A stretch of 64,000 bases of DNA from an uncultured Lachnospiraceae bacterium (GTDB lineage Bacteria > Bacillota > Clostridia > Lachnospirales > Lachnospiraceae): NCBI GenBank assembly GCA_900539175.1, contig UQAW01000013.1:5908-69907 (forward strand), given 5' to 3'. The notes below the pieces were generated by a model. The model saw only the letters and a list, made by a program, of their open reading frames with translations, searched no databases and was not told the origin of the DNA. A program made the translations under genes and the position numbers. Positions 44,856 through 53,603 of the stretch are shown here, piece by piece; positions within the stretch are counted from its first letter, which is position 1, and each line of letters opens with the position of its first letter.

Positions 44856-45539
44856 TTACTGGATTTCATAGCTTTTTAGACACTTTTCCAAAGATTTTCC
44901 CAGCAACAACTCACTGTTGAAACCTTTCAATCTCGCATAATTGCAAAGCAGCAGCAACATATCTCCCACAGTTTCCCCGGATTCCGGAATGCCCTGTTCC
45001 TTCTCCAGCTGCACTACTTTCTGCTTCAATTCCTGGAGAGTTTCATCCGCATCGCTTCCGTATCCGTAATACTTGTCCATCTTTTTCAATACTTTGGATG
45101 ACCGAATCAATGCCGGCAGCGCCTGGGGAACTGCGGCAATTTCCTCCTCCGGCGTCTGCCGGCTGTGCTCTTCCCGCTTCAAAGCGTCCCAGTCCGGCTT
45201 TTCTTCCGTATGCCCGCCGAACACATGTGGATGGCGATGAATCATCTTTCTGCTGATTCCATCCACCACGTCCTCGAAAGTAAAATATCCTTCTTCTTCG
45301 GCAAGCTGACTGTGAAAAATCACCTGCATCAGTACATCACCAAGTTCCTCACAGAGACTGTCCCAACCTTTTCCTTCCTGCAGCGTTTTGATTCCGTCTA
45401 CTGCTTCATAGGCCTCCTCGATCATACAAGGAATCAAACTTTCGTGGGTCTGAACCTTGTCCCATGGACAGCCATTCTCGCCCCGAAGTTCTCTGATAAT
45501 ACCGCAGAATTGCTCAAATGTATACTTCTGGTCCATCAT
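44856..45539 (-). CDS. mazG: Nucleoside triphosphate pyrophosphohydrolase MazG
   Basis: House-cleaning enzyme that hydrolyses NTPs and dNTPs to monophosphates. The 227-residue product has FEQFCGIIRELRGENGCPWD, HESLIPCMIEEAYEAVD and CEELGDVLMQVIFHSQLAEE. The last two hold the EExxE and ExxD metal motifs of the MazG fold. It is a single-domain-plus-tail version, shorter than E. coli MazG (about 263). The ATG follows directly on the stop codon of the phosphoglucomutase gene, so translation is probably coupled. Confidence 0.93.
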   Translation of the reverse strand: MMDQKYTFEQFCGIIRELRGENGCPWDKVQTHESLIPCMIEEAYEAVDGIKTLQEGKGWDSLCEELGDVLMQVIFHSQLAEEEGYFTFEDVVDGISRKMIHRHPHVFGGHTEEKPDWDALKREEHSRQTPEEEIAAVPQALPALIRSSKVLKKMDKYYGYGSDADETLQELKQKVVQLEKEQGIPESGETVGDMLLLLCNYARLKGFNSELLLGKSLEKCLKSYEIQ

Positions 45540-47270
45540 TTACAGCATTTTCTGAATCATATCTACTACTTCTTTGCCCAGTGCTGCAGACTTCTGGTCA
45601 GCGTCTTCCAGAGAGGTTCCCTTGATTCCATAATAGAATTTTACTTTCGGCTCTGTACCGGAAGGTCTTACGCACAGCCATGCATCATCCGTAAGATCAT
45701 AGTAGAGAACATTGGATTTCGGCAATCCCGTCGGTTTTGTCTCGCCGGTAGCAACATCCACAATCTTATCCTCTTTGTAATCACGTGCGGAAACCACATC
45801 ATAAGCACCGATCTTCTTCGGCGGATTTGCACGAAGCGTATTCAGGATCTCCTGAATCTTAGCCAGCCCTTCAATTCCTTTTAAGGTGATAGACTGAATA
45901 TCATCTTTATAATAGCCGTAACGCTCATACAGCTCGATCATTGCATCCCACAGGGTCATATTTCTGGTCTTGTAATATGCAGCCGCTTCACACAGCGCCA
46001 TAGTAGCTACAATCGCATCTTTGTCACGCGCATGGGTTCCAATCAGACATCCATAGGACTCTTCAAAGCCAAACAGATACGTTCCTTTTCCGCTCTCTTC
46101 AAAGCCCAGAATCTGCTGGCCGATGAACTTAAATCCGGTCAGAACCTCAATCAGCCGTACATCAAAATATCTCGCAATGGCATCTGCCATATTGCTTGTT
46201 ACAATGGTCTTGATCAGCGCGCCGTCTTTTGGAAGTCCCTGCAGTTCTTTCTTCTGTCCGATCTCATAATCCGCAAGGAGACATCCGGACATATTACCGG
46301 TCAATGTATGATATTCTCCATTTTTATCCTTTACACGTACACCAAGACGGTCTGCATCCGGATCTGTTGCCAGAACCAGATCTGCATCAATCTCTTTCGC
46401 AAGCTTCAATCCCAGCTCAAATGCTTCGTCTGCTTCCGGATTTGGATAGCTGACAGTCGGAAACTCTCCATCCGGCAGTTCCTGCTCTTTTACGACATAT
46501 ACATTCTCAAATCCAAGTTCTTTCAACACACGGCGTGCCGGAATGTTTCCGGTTCCATGAAGAGGCGAATATACAATTTTCAATTCCTTTGCCATCTCTT
46601 TGATGGCATCCATGTGTAATACCTGGCTTTTCAGTTCCTCAATGTATGGATCATCAATATCCGCACCAATCACCTGATAAACACCTGCAGCAACAGCCTC
46701 TTCCTTGCTCATGGTCTTTACATGATTGTAATCGGTTACTTTTTTCACTTCATCCATAATTCCGCTGTCATGAGGCGGCGTGATCTGTGCACCATCTTCC
46801 CAGTATACCTTGTATCCGTTGTATTCCGGCGGGTTGTGGCTGGCTGTAATGTTAATACCTGCGATACATCCCAGCTTTCTCACTGCATATGACAATTCCG
46901 GTGTCGGACGTAAGGATTCAAAAATATAAGCCTTAATTCCATTGGCCGCCAGACAAAGAGCTGCTTCCTGTGCAAACTCCGGTGACATTCTTCTGGAATC
47001 ATAAGCGATTGCAACACCTTTGGACTGGCCATCTACAGATGCAATATAGTTTGCCAGACCTTGTGTTGTCTTACGTACTACGTAAATATTCATCCGATTC
47101 GTACCTGCACCGATAACTCCGCGCAATCCTGCTGTACCAAACTCCAGATCCATATAAAAACGCTCTTTAATCTCATTCTCATCGTCCGCAATCGCACGTA
47201 ACTCAGCTTTCGTATCTTCATCAAAATATGGGTTCTCCAACCATGATTCATAGATAGCTTTGTAATCCAT
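45540..47270 (-). CDS. pgcA: Phosphoglucomutase/phosphomannomutase
   Basis: Interconverts glucose 1- and 6-phosphate for glycogen and UDP-glucose metabolism. The 576-residue product has the active-site serine in ITASHNPPEYNGYKVYW (Ser144), the magnesium loop ATDPDADRLGVRV near 300, the sugar-binding GFEESYGCLIG and the phosphate loop VRPSGTEPKVKFY. Length and motifs match the PgcA-type enzymes of Firmicutes. mazG follows without a gap. Confidence 0.94.
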   Translation of the reverse strand: MDYKAIYESWLENPYFDEDTKAELRAIADDENEIKERFYMDLEFGTAGLRGVIGAGTNRMNIYVVRKTTQGLANYIASVDGQSKGVAIAYDSRRMSPEFAQEAALCLAANGIKAYIFESLRPTPELSYAVRKLGCIAGINITASHNPPEYNGYKVYWEDGAQITPPHDSGIMDEVKKVTDYNHVKTMSKEEAVAAGVYQVIGADIDDPYIEELKSQVLHMDAIKEMAKELKIVYSPLHGTGNIPARRVLKELGFENVYVVKEQELPDGEFPTVSYPNPEADEAFELGLKLAKEIDADLVLATDPDADRLGVRVKDKNGEYHTLTGNMSGCLLADYEIGQKKELQGLPKDGALIKTIVTSNMADAIARYFDVRLIEVLTGFKFIGQQILGFEESGKGTYLFGFEESYGCLIGTHARDKDAIVATMALCEAAAYYKTRNMTLWDAMIELYERYGYYKDDIQSITLKGIEGLAKIQEILNTLRANPPKKIGAYDVVSARDYKEDKIVDVATGETKPTGLPKSNVLYYDLTDDAWLCVRPSGTEPKVKFYYGIKGTSLEDADQKSAALGKEVVDMIQKML

Positions 47271-47369
47271 TTATGTTACCTCCATTTTGGTATGTTTTCT
47301 TCGGAACCTCTGCGCCTCCTGGCATTCCGTTGATAAGATTATATAACAAAACGGAGAAAAATGGAATGA

Positions 47370-48341
47370 CTAAAACGCATTTTTAAGGAAATGCTGCCAG
47401 TTTCCGTATTGCTGCTGCAGCTGTTCCAGCTTTTCTACGTTTTTCCCTGATATCCATACCTTGTTATTATTGGAATAATGATTCACAAGTTTCCAGAATT
47501 TCCACGGATAGGACAGCCGAAGTCTTAAATCGCACAGCTCCTGGCTGGACAGGGCCCGGACTTTCTGGTAGGTCTCCAGCATTCCCACTCCTATGGCAAT
47601 ATCCCAGTTATGCTTTTCCAGTATTTTACGCATAAAATGATAAAGATCGGCGGTCTGAATATCATAGTTCCACTTGTCAAAATTGGTAATTATCGTTCTG
47701 TTTCCCGCAAACAGCAGATTATGCTGATTATAATCACCATGACAGATGCTGCCCGCCGCCAGATTGTCCGCTCTCAGTTGTTCATAATCAGAATTTTTAA
47801 GTTCTTCTACCATCTCTTCTCCGCAGCGTAAAAACAATTCCATGCTGGCGAGCAGCTTCATCTCAAACGCATTTTTCTTCTGACGCTTCTGAATAAATTT
47901 TCTGGTTTTCCGAATCTCTGTATTATGACGGATACACTCGTGAATCAGCGACTCTCTTACATACTCTTCTTTTACTTCTAACTGCATCACCTTATGTATT
48001 CCCGCCAGAACTTCTACTGCACGTTCAATATCAGTTATAGATCGGGTGTCACACTCTTTTCCTGTATACCAGTCCCTGACCACATAAGCATTTTCTTCTC
48101 TGTCACAGGACAGCAGTTCCCCTTCCAGATTTCTCCTCAGACAGTCCAGATAGGGAAAACCGGAATTTTTTACCTTTTCCATCAGCGCATACTGCTGTTC
48201 CAGTTTTTGCTTTGTTCCGCCGAATTCTTTGATACTAACCCACCCTTCCTGCGTTTCATACAGCAGAACGCCTCTGCCTTTGCAAGTTGTCTTTGGTGTC
48301 AGTCCGTATTGTTCCAATATCCATAAACCACGATCGTACAC
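47370..48341 (-). CDS. CotS-family kinase-like spore coat protein
   Basis: Aminoglycoside-phosphotransferase-fold protein of the CotS/YutH group, associated with spore coats. The 323-residue product begins YDRGLWILEQYGLTPKTTCK and has an N-lobe Lys in VSIKEFGGTK. The catalytic loop is SICHGDYNQHNLLF, and the DFG-like segment is ITNFDKWNYDIQTADLYHFM, in which the usual metal Asp is replaced by the NFD context. I start at a GTG at 48341, seven bases after AGGGGG. An in-frame start 23 codons earlier has no such site. Small-molecule or protein kinase activity is unproven for this family. Confidence 0.82.
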   Translation of the reverse strand: MYDRGLWILEQYGLTPKTTCKGRGVLLYETQEGWVSIKEFGGTKQKLEQQYALMEKVKNSGFPYLDCLRRNLEGELLSCDREENAYVVRDWYTGKECDTRSITDIERAVEVLAGIHKVMQLEVKEEYVRESLIHECIRHNTEIRKTRKFIQKRQKKNAFEMKLLASMELFLRCGEEMVEELKNSDYEQLRADNLAAGSICHGDYNQHNLLFAGNRTIITNFDKWNYDIQTADLYHFMRKILEKHNWDIAIGVGMLETYQKVRALSSQELCDLRLRLSYPWKFWKLVNHYSNNNKVWISGKNVEKLEQLQQQYGNWQHFLKNAF

Positions 48342-48412
48342 GCATGTTCCCCCTTTTTTTGCTTGATGATTTCTCGTCTCTCTATAGTATGCGGGGTGGC
48401 GGTGGTTCATGA

Positions 48413-48762
48413 TAAGACGGACGGAAAAACCATCCCCGGCAGGGGCGCGCGCAGGGAGGAAACCGACCGAACCACTTCCGGCTGCGGGGGGCGGGCTTCG
48501 ACCTTAACAAGTTCTAATGCCGAAAGGGGGCGCTGGTTTTACAGCATCAGGACAATTCGCCGGAAAAACTGATGTTTTTCCAGCTCAGTGTCCTTCAAAA
48601 TCCGGTTTTGTCAACCGGATTTTGTCTGTAAAACCAGCGCCCCTTTCGGCAAAGAACTTGTAACAGGTCTGCAGATACCCCCGCAGCCGGAAGTGGTTCG
48701 GTCGGTTTCCTCTGCTGCGCGCGCCCCTGCCGGGGACGGTTTTTCCTGATACCTCGTCTTAA
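48413..48762 (+). repeat. Long inverted-repeat element B with three-way junction
   Basis: Arms of about 130 bases: GGAAAAACC..CCCCGGCAGGGGCGCGCGC, GAGGAAACCGACCGAACCAC, CCGAAAGGGG-CGCTGG and TTTTACAG, each mirrored on the right. One stretch is not symmetric: GGCTTCGACCTTAACAAG on the left faces CTTGTAACAGGTCTGCAG on the right. At the tip are two hairpins. One is GGAC-AATTCGCC-stem-TGAT-stem-AGCTCAGT-GTCC (48550-48593). The other is AAAATCCGGTT/AACCGGATTTT (48597-48623). It lies between a CotS-like gene and a small membrane-protein gene. GC content is higher than in the flanks. Confidence 0.82.
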
Positions 48763-48806
48763 ACGTAACTGAACAAAACAAGAAACATAAGAGCAGACAT
48801 GTCCGT

Positions 48807-48998
48807 TTATCCTCTAAAATAAACGACACATGCAAGTGCTGCCAAGCCCAAAACTGCCGCTGCTCTATGCAAGATCAGAAACGCGGAGGAGGGCTCTGGT
48901 TTATCACCCTGATATCGCCAGGAATCAAGATACCAGAGAATTTTGGGATTGATAAGATCCAGAACCAGAATTACTGCAAGTATCACATAAATAACCAT
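48807..48998 (-). CDS. Small membrane protein, possibly DUF6199-like
   Basis: A 63-residue protein with two hydrophobic segments (VIYVILAVILVLDLI and AAAVLGLAALACVVYF) around a short polar part (NPKILWYLDSWRYQGDKPEPS). The Asn-Pro-Lys, Trp and Pro pattern resembles small Firmicutes membrane proteins of the DUF6199 kind, but I assign this only tentatively. AAGGAGG lies eight bases before the ATG, so it is very probably translated. Function unknown. Confidence 0.65.
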   Translation of the reverse strand: MVIYVILAVILVLDLINPKILWYLDSWRYQGDKPEPSSAFLILHRAAAVLGLAALACVVYFRG

Positions 48999-49087
48999 CT
49001 TTCTTTGCCTCCTTTATAAATTTTCATTCCTTGACGGAAAACGCACTCTTTTTAATGATTATATCACGGATTCTATCGGGCGACTAT

Positions 49088-50125
49088 CTATATTTTATGC
49101 GTTCTCTGCTGGCATGAGTGCTGGAAAACAATGATGCTCAGACAGTACAGCCCCAGGGAAAGCAGTCCGCAGGACAGGGATTGAAAAAAAGATGATATAT
49201 AAAGGGTTTCAGGTACATTTTTTTCCATGTTTATAAGAAATGCAGCCGCCTTTGTTTTCTCTTTCCAGAGGTTTGACCAGAACTCGAAGTCTGACCATGC
49301 AGGGGGGATCATATCCGGGGGAAGGTTAACCTGCTTGGTCAGGCAGATGCCTGTAGATATCATTACGATCCAGAAACATACTTTCCAGAAAATCCGGACT
49401 CGTATCTCTGAAGTTCGGCGCATATTTCCATACAGCCAGTTAAGCAAGGTCACCATGACTGCCATCGGCAGCATCAGCAGAATTCCTCTGACAATCCCAT
49501 ATAGAAGATTCCACTCTTCCTGAATGCCGGAAAATCCGTACCGTTCATTCAGAATTTCTGTAAGTTCTCCGGGGGCTCTCTTTCCGGTCAGTACGGTAAG
49601 TCTGTTCAGGTGTACAGCCATCCCGTCTCCATGCTGTGATGAGCGAATTAACAGGACTTTTCTTTGTTTTTTCAATATTCCACGTATCTCATACTCTTTT
49701 CCGTTATAGGCAAGGGTCTGCCCGATGGCCGTTCCGTAACCAAACAGATTTTTGGCTGTCTCCTCATCCAGCAGGCATCCGGACATATCGTCTGCTGCCA
49801 GGGTATTCCCTTCCGGAAACAGCAGTCCGGTATTTCCTGCCGCCTGAATCACATTCACGTTTTCTGTCTTTGCAAGCTCCTGATATTGAATCTGCTGCTC
49901 TTTTTCTTCTGCCCAGAACACAGGATACAGCGGCTCCTTTTGCTCTTCCTCCTGACTCAGAAGTTCTCCGGCTCTGGAGGATGTAAGCCCGTCGCGGCTT
50001 GCTAAGGTCAGCTTGTTGTCTGCAGCACGGAGTATATCTGCAAGCTGGATTCCCCTGGCAAAGAAATAGAGTAAAAGCAGCGTAAGCATACACACAGCCC
50101 CCAAAGACGCCTGCCGCCGCATCAT
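49088..50125 (-). CDS. MacB/FtsX-like membrane protein
   Basis: A 345-residue protein with a first membrane segment (LGAVCMLTLLLLYFFARGI) and an extracytoplasmic domain of about 190 residues resembling the MacB periplasmic core, with a strand pair CLLDEETAKNLFGYG and TLAYNGKEYEIRGILKKQ. Membrane segments follow near residues 215, 250 and 320. Full MacB/FtsX permeases have four helices in a set order; this one is reduced, and no ATPase gene is next to it. It overlaps the HlyD-like gene by 4 bp, so it probably forms part of the same envelope complex. Substrate unknown. Confidence 0.6.
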   Translation of the reverse strand: MMRRQASLGAVCMLTLLLLYFFARGIQLADILRAADNKLTLASRDGLTSSRAGELLSQEEEQKEPLYPVFWAEEKEQQIQYQELAKTENVNVIQAAGNTGLLFPEGNTLAADDMSGCLLDEETAKNLFGYGTAIGQTLAYNGKEYEIRGILKKQRKVLLIRSSQHGDGMAVHLNRLTVLTGKRAPGELTEILNERYGFSGIQEEWNLLYGIVRGILLMLPMAVMVTLLNWLYGNMRRTSEIRVRIFWKVCFWIVMISTGICLTKQVNLPPDMIPPAWSDFEFWSNLWKEKTKAAAFLINMEKNVPETLYISSFFQSLSCGLLSLGLYCLSIIVFQHSCQQRTHKI

Positions 50126-51804
50126 TTCTCCAGGCGGATCCTGCCGCCCGGCTCTACTGTTTTGTCCGAACTGCTTATTACTTTCTGGTCACTGGTCAGG
50201 ACACCTTCCTGCAGCGCGGCATATTGATCATTCTTATCTTCAACCGTTACATCAACACGTCTTGATGCCAGCTCCGTTCCCAATACGGTCTCACGTTCTT
50301 CCACTACCAGTACATATGCCTGTTTGTTATCATAATGAAGGGCTGACAACGGAATACAGCTTTTATACGTCTCGGATTTTTTCATCACTTCCATCTCTGC
50401 CGTCGTTCCCATTTCCATCAGATCGGTAGGAAGATTGATTGTTACATCCAACATATTTTTATCCTCTTCATTTACCCGTATGGAGTCAATAGTCAGTCCC
50501 TCGATCTTATCTTTGTTGTTTTCCGGTTTCAGGCTGACCTCATCTTTTCTGGCTACATATTTCTCCTGATCTGACGGTATCTGTGCCGTAAATTTGTTGC
50601 CGGAAGACAAATCCGCCAACAAAATCGCCGTTCCGTCTGGTGTCCTGTCACCGGTAGTCAGCACCACCTTTGTCACTACCCCCTTTACCGGCGAAGTAAC
50701 TTTCCCCTCCATCATTTCTAATTTCTCCAGCTTTTCCAACGTCAGTTCTTTCTGCTCCCGCTCTATTTCTGCAATATCCGCTGAACTGTTCTGTGCTTCC
50801 GGTACATTTGCATCTTCCAGAGCATTCTCTGCGGACTGCAGGTCACTTTCCCACTGAATGACTGCCTGGTCATATGCCTCCTGTTTTTCCTTCACTGCCT
50901 GCAAAAGCTGTTCCTTTGAGATTTGACTGGTACTCTGAGCCTGTGTATCCCGATTCTGTCGATAGGACTCCAAAGCCTGCGCCGCCGCATCCCGCTCCTC
51001 CTTCGCAATATTCTCTTTCCCCTCTGCCGTTTCCACTGCACTCTGATACTGTTTTCTCAGCTCAGCCTCCATCTGTTGCCGCTCCAGATTATCACATGCG
51101 GTCCCTTCCTGCTTCCCATTGGTTTCTGGCGCCTGCGTATCTGGATCTGTCCGTCCGCCCAATGCCTCCTGAACCTTCTTCTCTATCTCTTTTTCCAGAT
51201 CTTCTCGGTTTTTCTGCGCCTCTTGAAATTCTTTTTCCTTCTCTTCCAGGTTTTTTCCAAGTATTCTTTCCACCCGGTCCTCACCAAAGTCACCATCCGG
51301 TTCCGTATATTCTTTCAATGCCTTCTTAGATGCCGCAAGCTCCTCCTTTGCCTTCTGTACAGCCCGATCCCCCTGGGCTTTCGTCTGAGTATAATTGGAG
51401 GCAGTATGTTTTCGGGTAAGTGCCTTCGAAGCTGCATCCGTCTCCTGGGAACTTTTATTGTCTGCACTTTGCAGCTCCTGCTTTTGAAGTTCCTGTTTTA
51501 CCGCAAGAATCTGTTCTTTCAGTTCTTCCATATCTAATTCAAACAGTAACTCTCCCTCTTCCACCTGCTGCCCCTCATTTACATAAATTGCCTTCACCAC
51601 CTGATTTGGTTCCGTGGAAACTGCCTGCTCCCGATTCTGTACCACCTTTCCCTGTGCCGTAACTTTATGAGCAATTACCATATTCTGTATTGTGCTGGTT
51701 TCCACCGTCGGAATTCCTATACTGTCCGCCGCTCTGGACAACATCGTGAACAGCATCATCAGAGCCAGAAATGCTCCCAGCATACGAATTACTTTTTTTC
51801 TCAT
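50122..51804 (-). CDS. HlyD/MacA-like membrane fusion protein with long coiled coil
   Basis: A 560-residue adaptor: N-terminal membrane anchor (MLGAFLALMMLFTML), a first biotinyl-lipoyl half (VTAQGKVVQNREQAVSTEPN, VNEGQQVEEGELLFELD), a very long Lys/Glu/Gln-rich coiled coil (about residues 95-355), and the second lipoyl half KVTSPVKGVVTKVVLTTGD. Beta-barrel parts lie up to the C-terminus. In Gram-positives such adaptors work with MacB-type ABC exporters; the partner here would be the downstream MacB-like gene, but no ATPase is found. It is transcribed with two sugar-type permease genes upstream. Confidence 0.82.
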   Translation of the reverse strand: MRKKVIRMLGAFLALMMLFTMLSRAADSIGIPTVETSTIQNMVIAHKVTAQGKVVQNREQAVSTEPNQVVKAIYVNEGQQVEEGELLFELDMEELKEQILAVKQELQKQELQSADNKSSQETDAASKALTRKHTASNYTQTKAQGDRAVQKAKEELAASKKALKEYTEPDGDFGEDRVERILGKNLEEKEKEFQEAQKNREDLEKEIEKKVQEALGGRTDPDTQAPETNGKQEGTACDNLERQQMEAELRKQYQSAVETAEGKENIAKEERDAAAQALESYRQNRDTQAQSTSQISKEQLLQAVKEKQEAYDQAVIQWESDLQSAENALEDANVPEAQNSSADIAEIEREQKELTLEKLEKLEMMEGKVTSPVKGVVTKVVLTTGDRTPDGTAILLADLSSGNKFTAQIPSDQEKYVARKDEVSLKPENNKDKIEGLTIDSIRVNEEDKNMLDVTINLPTDLMEMGTTAEMEVMKKSETYKSCIPLSALHYDNKQAYVLVVEERETVLGTELASRRVDVTVEDKNDQYAALQEGVLTSDQKVISSSDKTVEPGGRIRLEK

Positions 51805-51890
51805 ATCTTTTATCCATTCCTTTCCTGTTTATTCTTGTTAAGCAATTGCAAAACTCTCCGGGAGCCGGTTTCAAAATTCGTGATTGCCCG

Positions 51891-52730
51891 CTATTCTTTT
51901 ACTGCCGCGGCTACGATCCCCTGTTCCAGATAATCCTGTCCCGCAAGAAAGACAAAAAAGGAAGGGAGCAGCGTCATAACGGATGCCGCAAAGGCAAACC
52001 CTGCCTTTGACAAATCAATATCAGGCAAGAACAAAGACATCGGCCACAGCGATTTGTCCTTTAAAAAAGTAAGCGGCTGCTCAATCAGATTCCAATATTC
52101 CAGAAAACCCAGCACCATGGCAGACACAATTCCCCCTGATCCAAGGGGAATACCAATCCGCAGAAAAATCTGTATATTTCCGGCGCCATCCAGCTTTGCC
52201 GACTCAATAATGGCATCTGGCACTCCGCAGAAAAACCGATACATAATGAAGATTGGAAAGGTGGAAAATATCGCCGGCAAAATAACACTCCATGGAGTAT
52301 TCAGCAGATGAAGCCTGTCAAATACCAGATATTCGGAAAGCATCAATACCTGAAAAGGCATCAGCATCAGTATAATATAAATTGTGAATAGCACCTTTTT
52401 TATGGGAAACCGAAATTTGGCAAATCCCCATGCTGCGGGAACTCCGACCAGAAACTGCCCCGCCAGAATTGCCGCCGTCATCTTTACAGAATTCCAGAAC
52501 ATCACAAATACCTCCGGCGTATCCAGCAAAAGACAGACCCAGGACCGCAGAGTCGGATAAACAGGTAAAAAATTCCACTTAATATAACCCGCACCTCCGG
52601 ACAACACCGGAGACAAATCTTCTTTCAACTCACCCGCACCCATCAACGATCCGGTAAGTAAAAAAAAGATAGGATAACATGCCAGGAATGCCGGAATCAG
52701 CAAAATGCCTATCCCTATGTATTTTTTCAT
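51891..52730 (-). CDS. ABC sugar-type permease, MalG/UgpE-like
   Basis: Second inner-membrane permease of a carbohydrate ABC importer, 279 residues with six membrane segments. The EAA loop, which contacts the ATPase, lies around ESAKLDGAGNIQIFLRIGIPL near residue 185. The C-terminus ends GQDYLEQGIVAAAVKE, typical of MalG-like proteins, where the last part also contacts the ATPase. AAGGAGG precedes the ATG at 52730, which overlaps the upstream permease by 4 bp. The ATPase is not encoded nearby; a shared MsmX-type ATPase is likely. Confidence 0.87.
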   Translation of the reverse strand: MKKYIGIGILLIPAFLACYPIFFLLTGSLMGAGELKEDLSPVLSGGAGYIKWNFLPVYPTLRSWVCLLLDTPEVFVMFWNSVKMTAAILAGQFLVGVPAAWGFAKFRFPIKKVLFTIYIILMLMPFQVLMLSEYLVFDRLHLLNTPWSVILPAIFSTFPIFIMYRFFCGVPDAIIESAKLDGAGNIQIFLRIGIPLGSGGIVSAMVLGFLEYWNLIEQPLTFLKDKSLWPMSLFLPDIDLSKAGFAFAASVMTLLPSFFVFLAGQDYLEQGIVAAAVKE

Positions 52731-53593
52731 ACCTCCTCCTTTACATCCCACGCTTTCTGCAGAAGCATAATGAGGATAAAGAGCATTACTCCATTGATCA
52801 CAGCAGCCGCAGCCATCTTATCCAGATCCAGATTTCGAAACCAGTTATTGAACAGATGCTGCATCAGATACATACTCTCCTGCGGATAATCACCCGCGAT
52901 CAGATAGGCCTCCCGGAATACCTTAAAAGAATTCAGAAAGGAAAGCACACTGATGGTATACAAAGAAGGCAAAAGGTTCGGCAATGTAATGCTGACAAAA
53001 CATTTCCACCCTCCGGCTCCGTCCACTCTGGCTGCCTCATAGATATTCTGTGAAATGCCGGAAAGCCCTGCAATCCACAGCACAACGTTATATCCCAGAT
53101 TCTTCCACAGATAACTGAACACTAATACCCAAAAAGCATATTTTGAATTCATCCAGTCCTGCCCCTGTATATGGAATCCAGCAAGTACTCCATTTAGCAG
53201 TCCCTGATTCAAAAACAAAAACCGCCACAAAAGCACCACGGACGCCACAGGAATTGCCATGGGAACCAGAAATGCACTTTTTAAAAAACTGCCGAATATC
53301 GCCTGACGCTGCAGAAAAACTGCTATAAATAATGAGAGTACCAGCAAAAGCGGTATACAAACCAACGTAAACCGTATGGTATTTTTCCCGGCCAATAAAA
53401 AAGCGGGATTTTTAAAAATCATCCGATAATTATTCAATCCGACCCATCTTCTGCTTACGGCCTCCTGAAACGAACGGCATATAACATCCAGAAACGGAAG
53501 CAGCAAAAATGCTGCCGTTCCTAAAAAGCTTGGCAGGACGAACAACAGCCCTGCCAGCTCTCCTTTCCTGTATTTTCCCTGAATCTGTTTCAT
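52727..53593 (-). CDS. ABC sugar-type permease, MalF/UgpA-like
   Basis: First permease of the pair, 288 residues with six membrane segments. It begins GELAGLLFVLPSFLGTAAFLLLPFLD and has the EAA loop IYEAARVDGAGGWKCFVSITLPNLLPS near residue 185. Many members import mono- or oligosaccharides; others serve polyol phosphates. It lies ten bases after the solute-binding protein gene and is coupled to the second permease. Confidence 0.87.
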   Translation of the reverse strand: MKQIQGKYRKGELAGLLFVLPSFLGTAAFLLLPFLDVICRSFQEAVSRRWVGLNNYRMIFKNPAFLLAGKNTIRFTLVCIPLLLVLSLFIAVFLQRQAIFGSFLKSAFLVPMAIPVASVVLLWRFLFLNQGLLNGVLAGFHIQGQDWMNSKYAFWVLVFSYLWKNLGYNVVLWIAGLSGISQNIYEAARVDGAGGWKCFVSITLPNLLPSLYTISVLSFLNSFKVFREAYLIAGDYPQESMYLMQHLFNNWFRNLDLDKMAAAAVINGVMLFILIMLLQKAWDVKEEV

Positions 53594-53603
53594 ACACCTA
53601 TTC

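Noticed and set aside
48611..48835. 74-residue frame on the minus strand
   Set aside because: It falls in the right arm of element B and overlaps a small gene that has a strong ribosome site.
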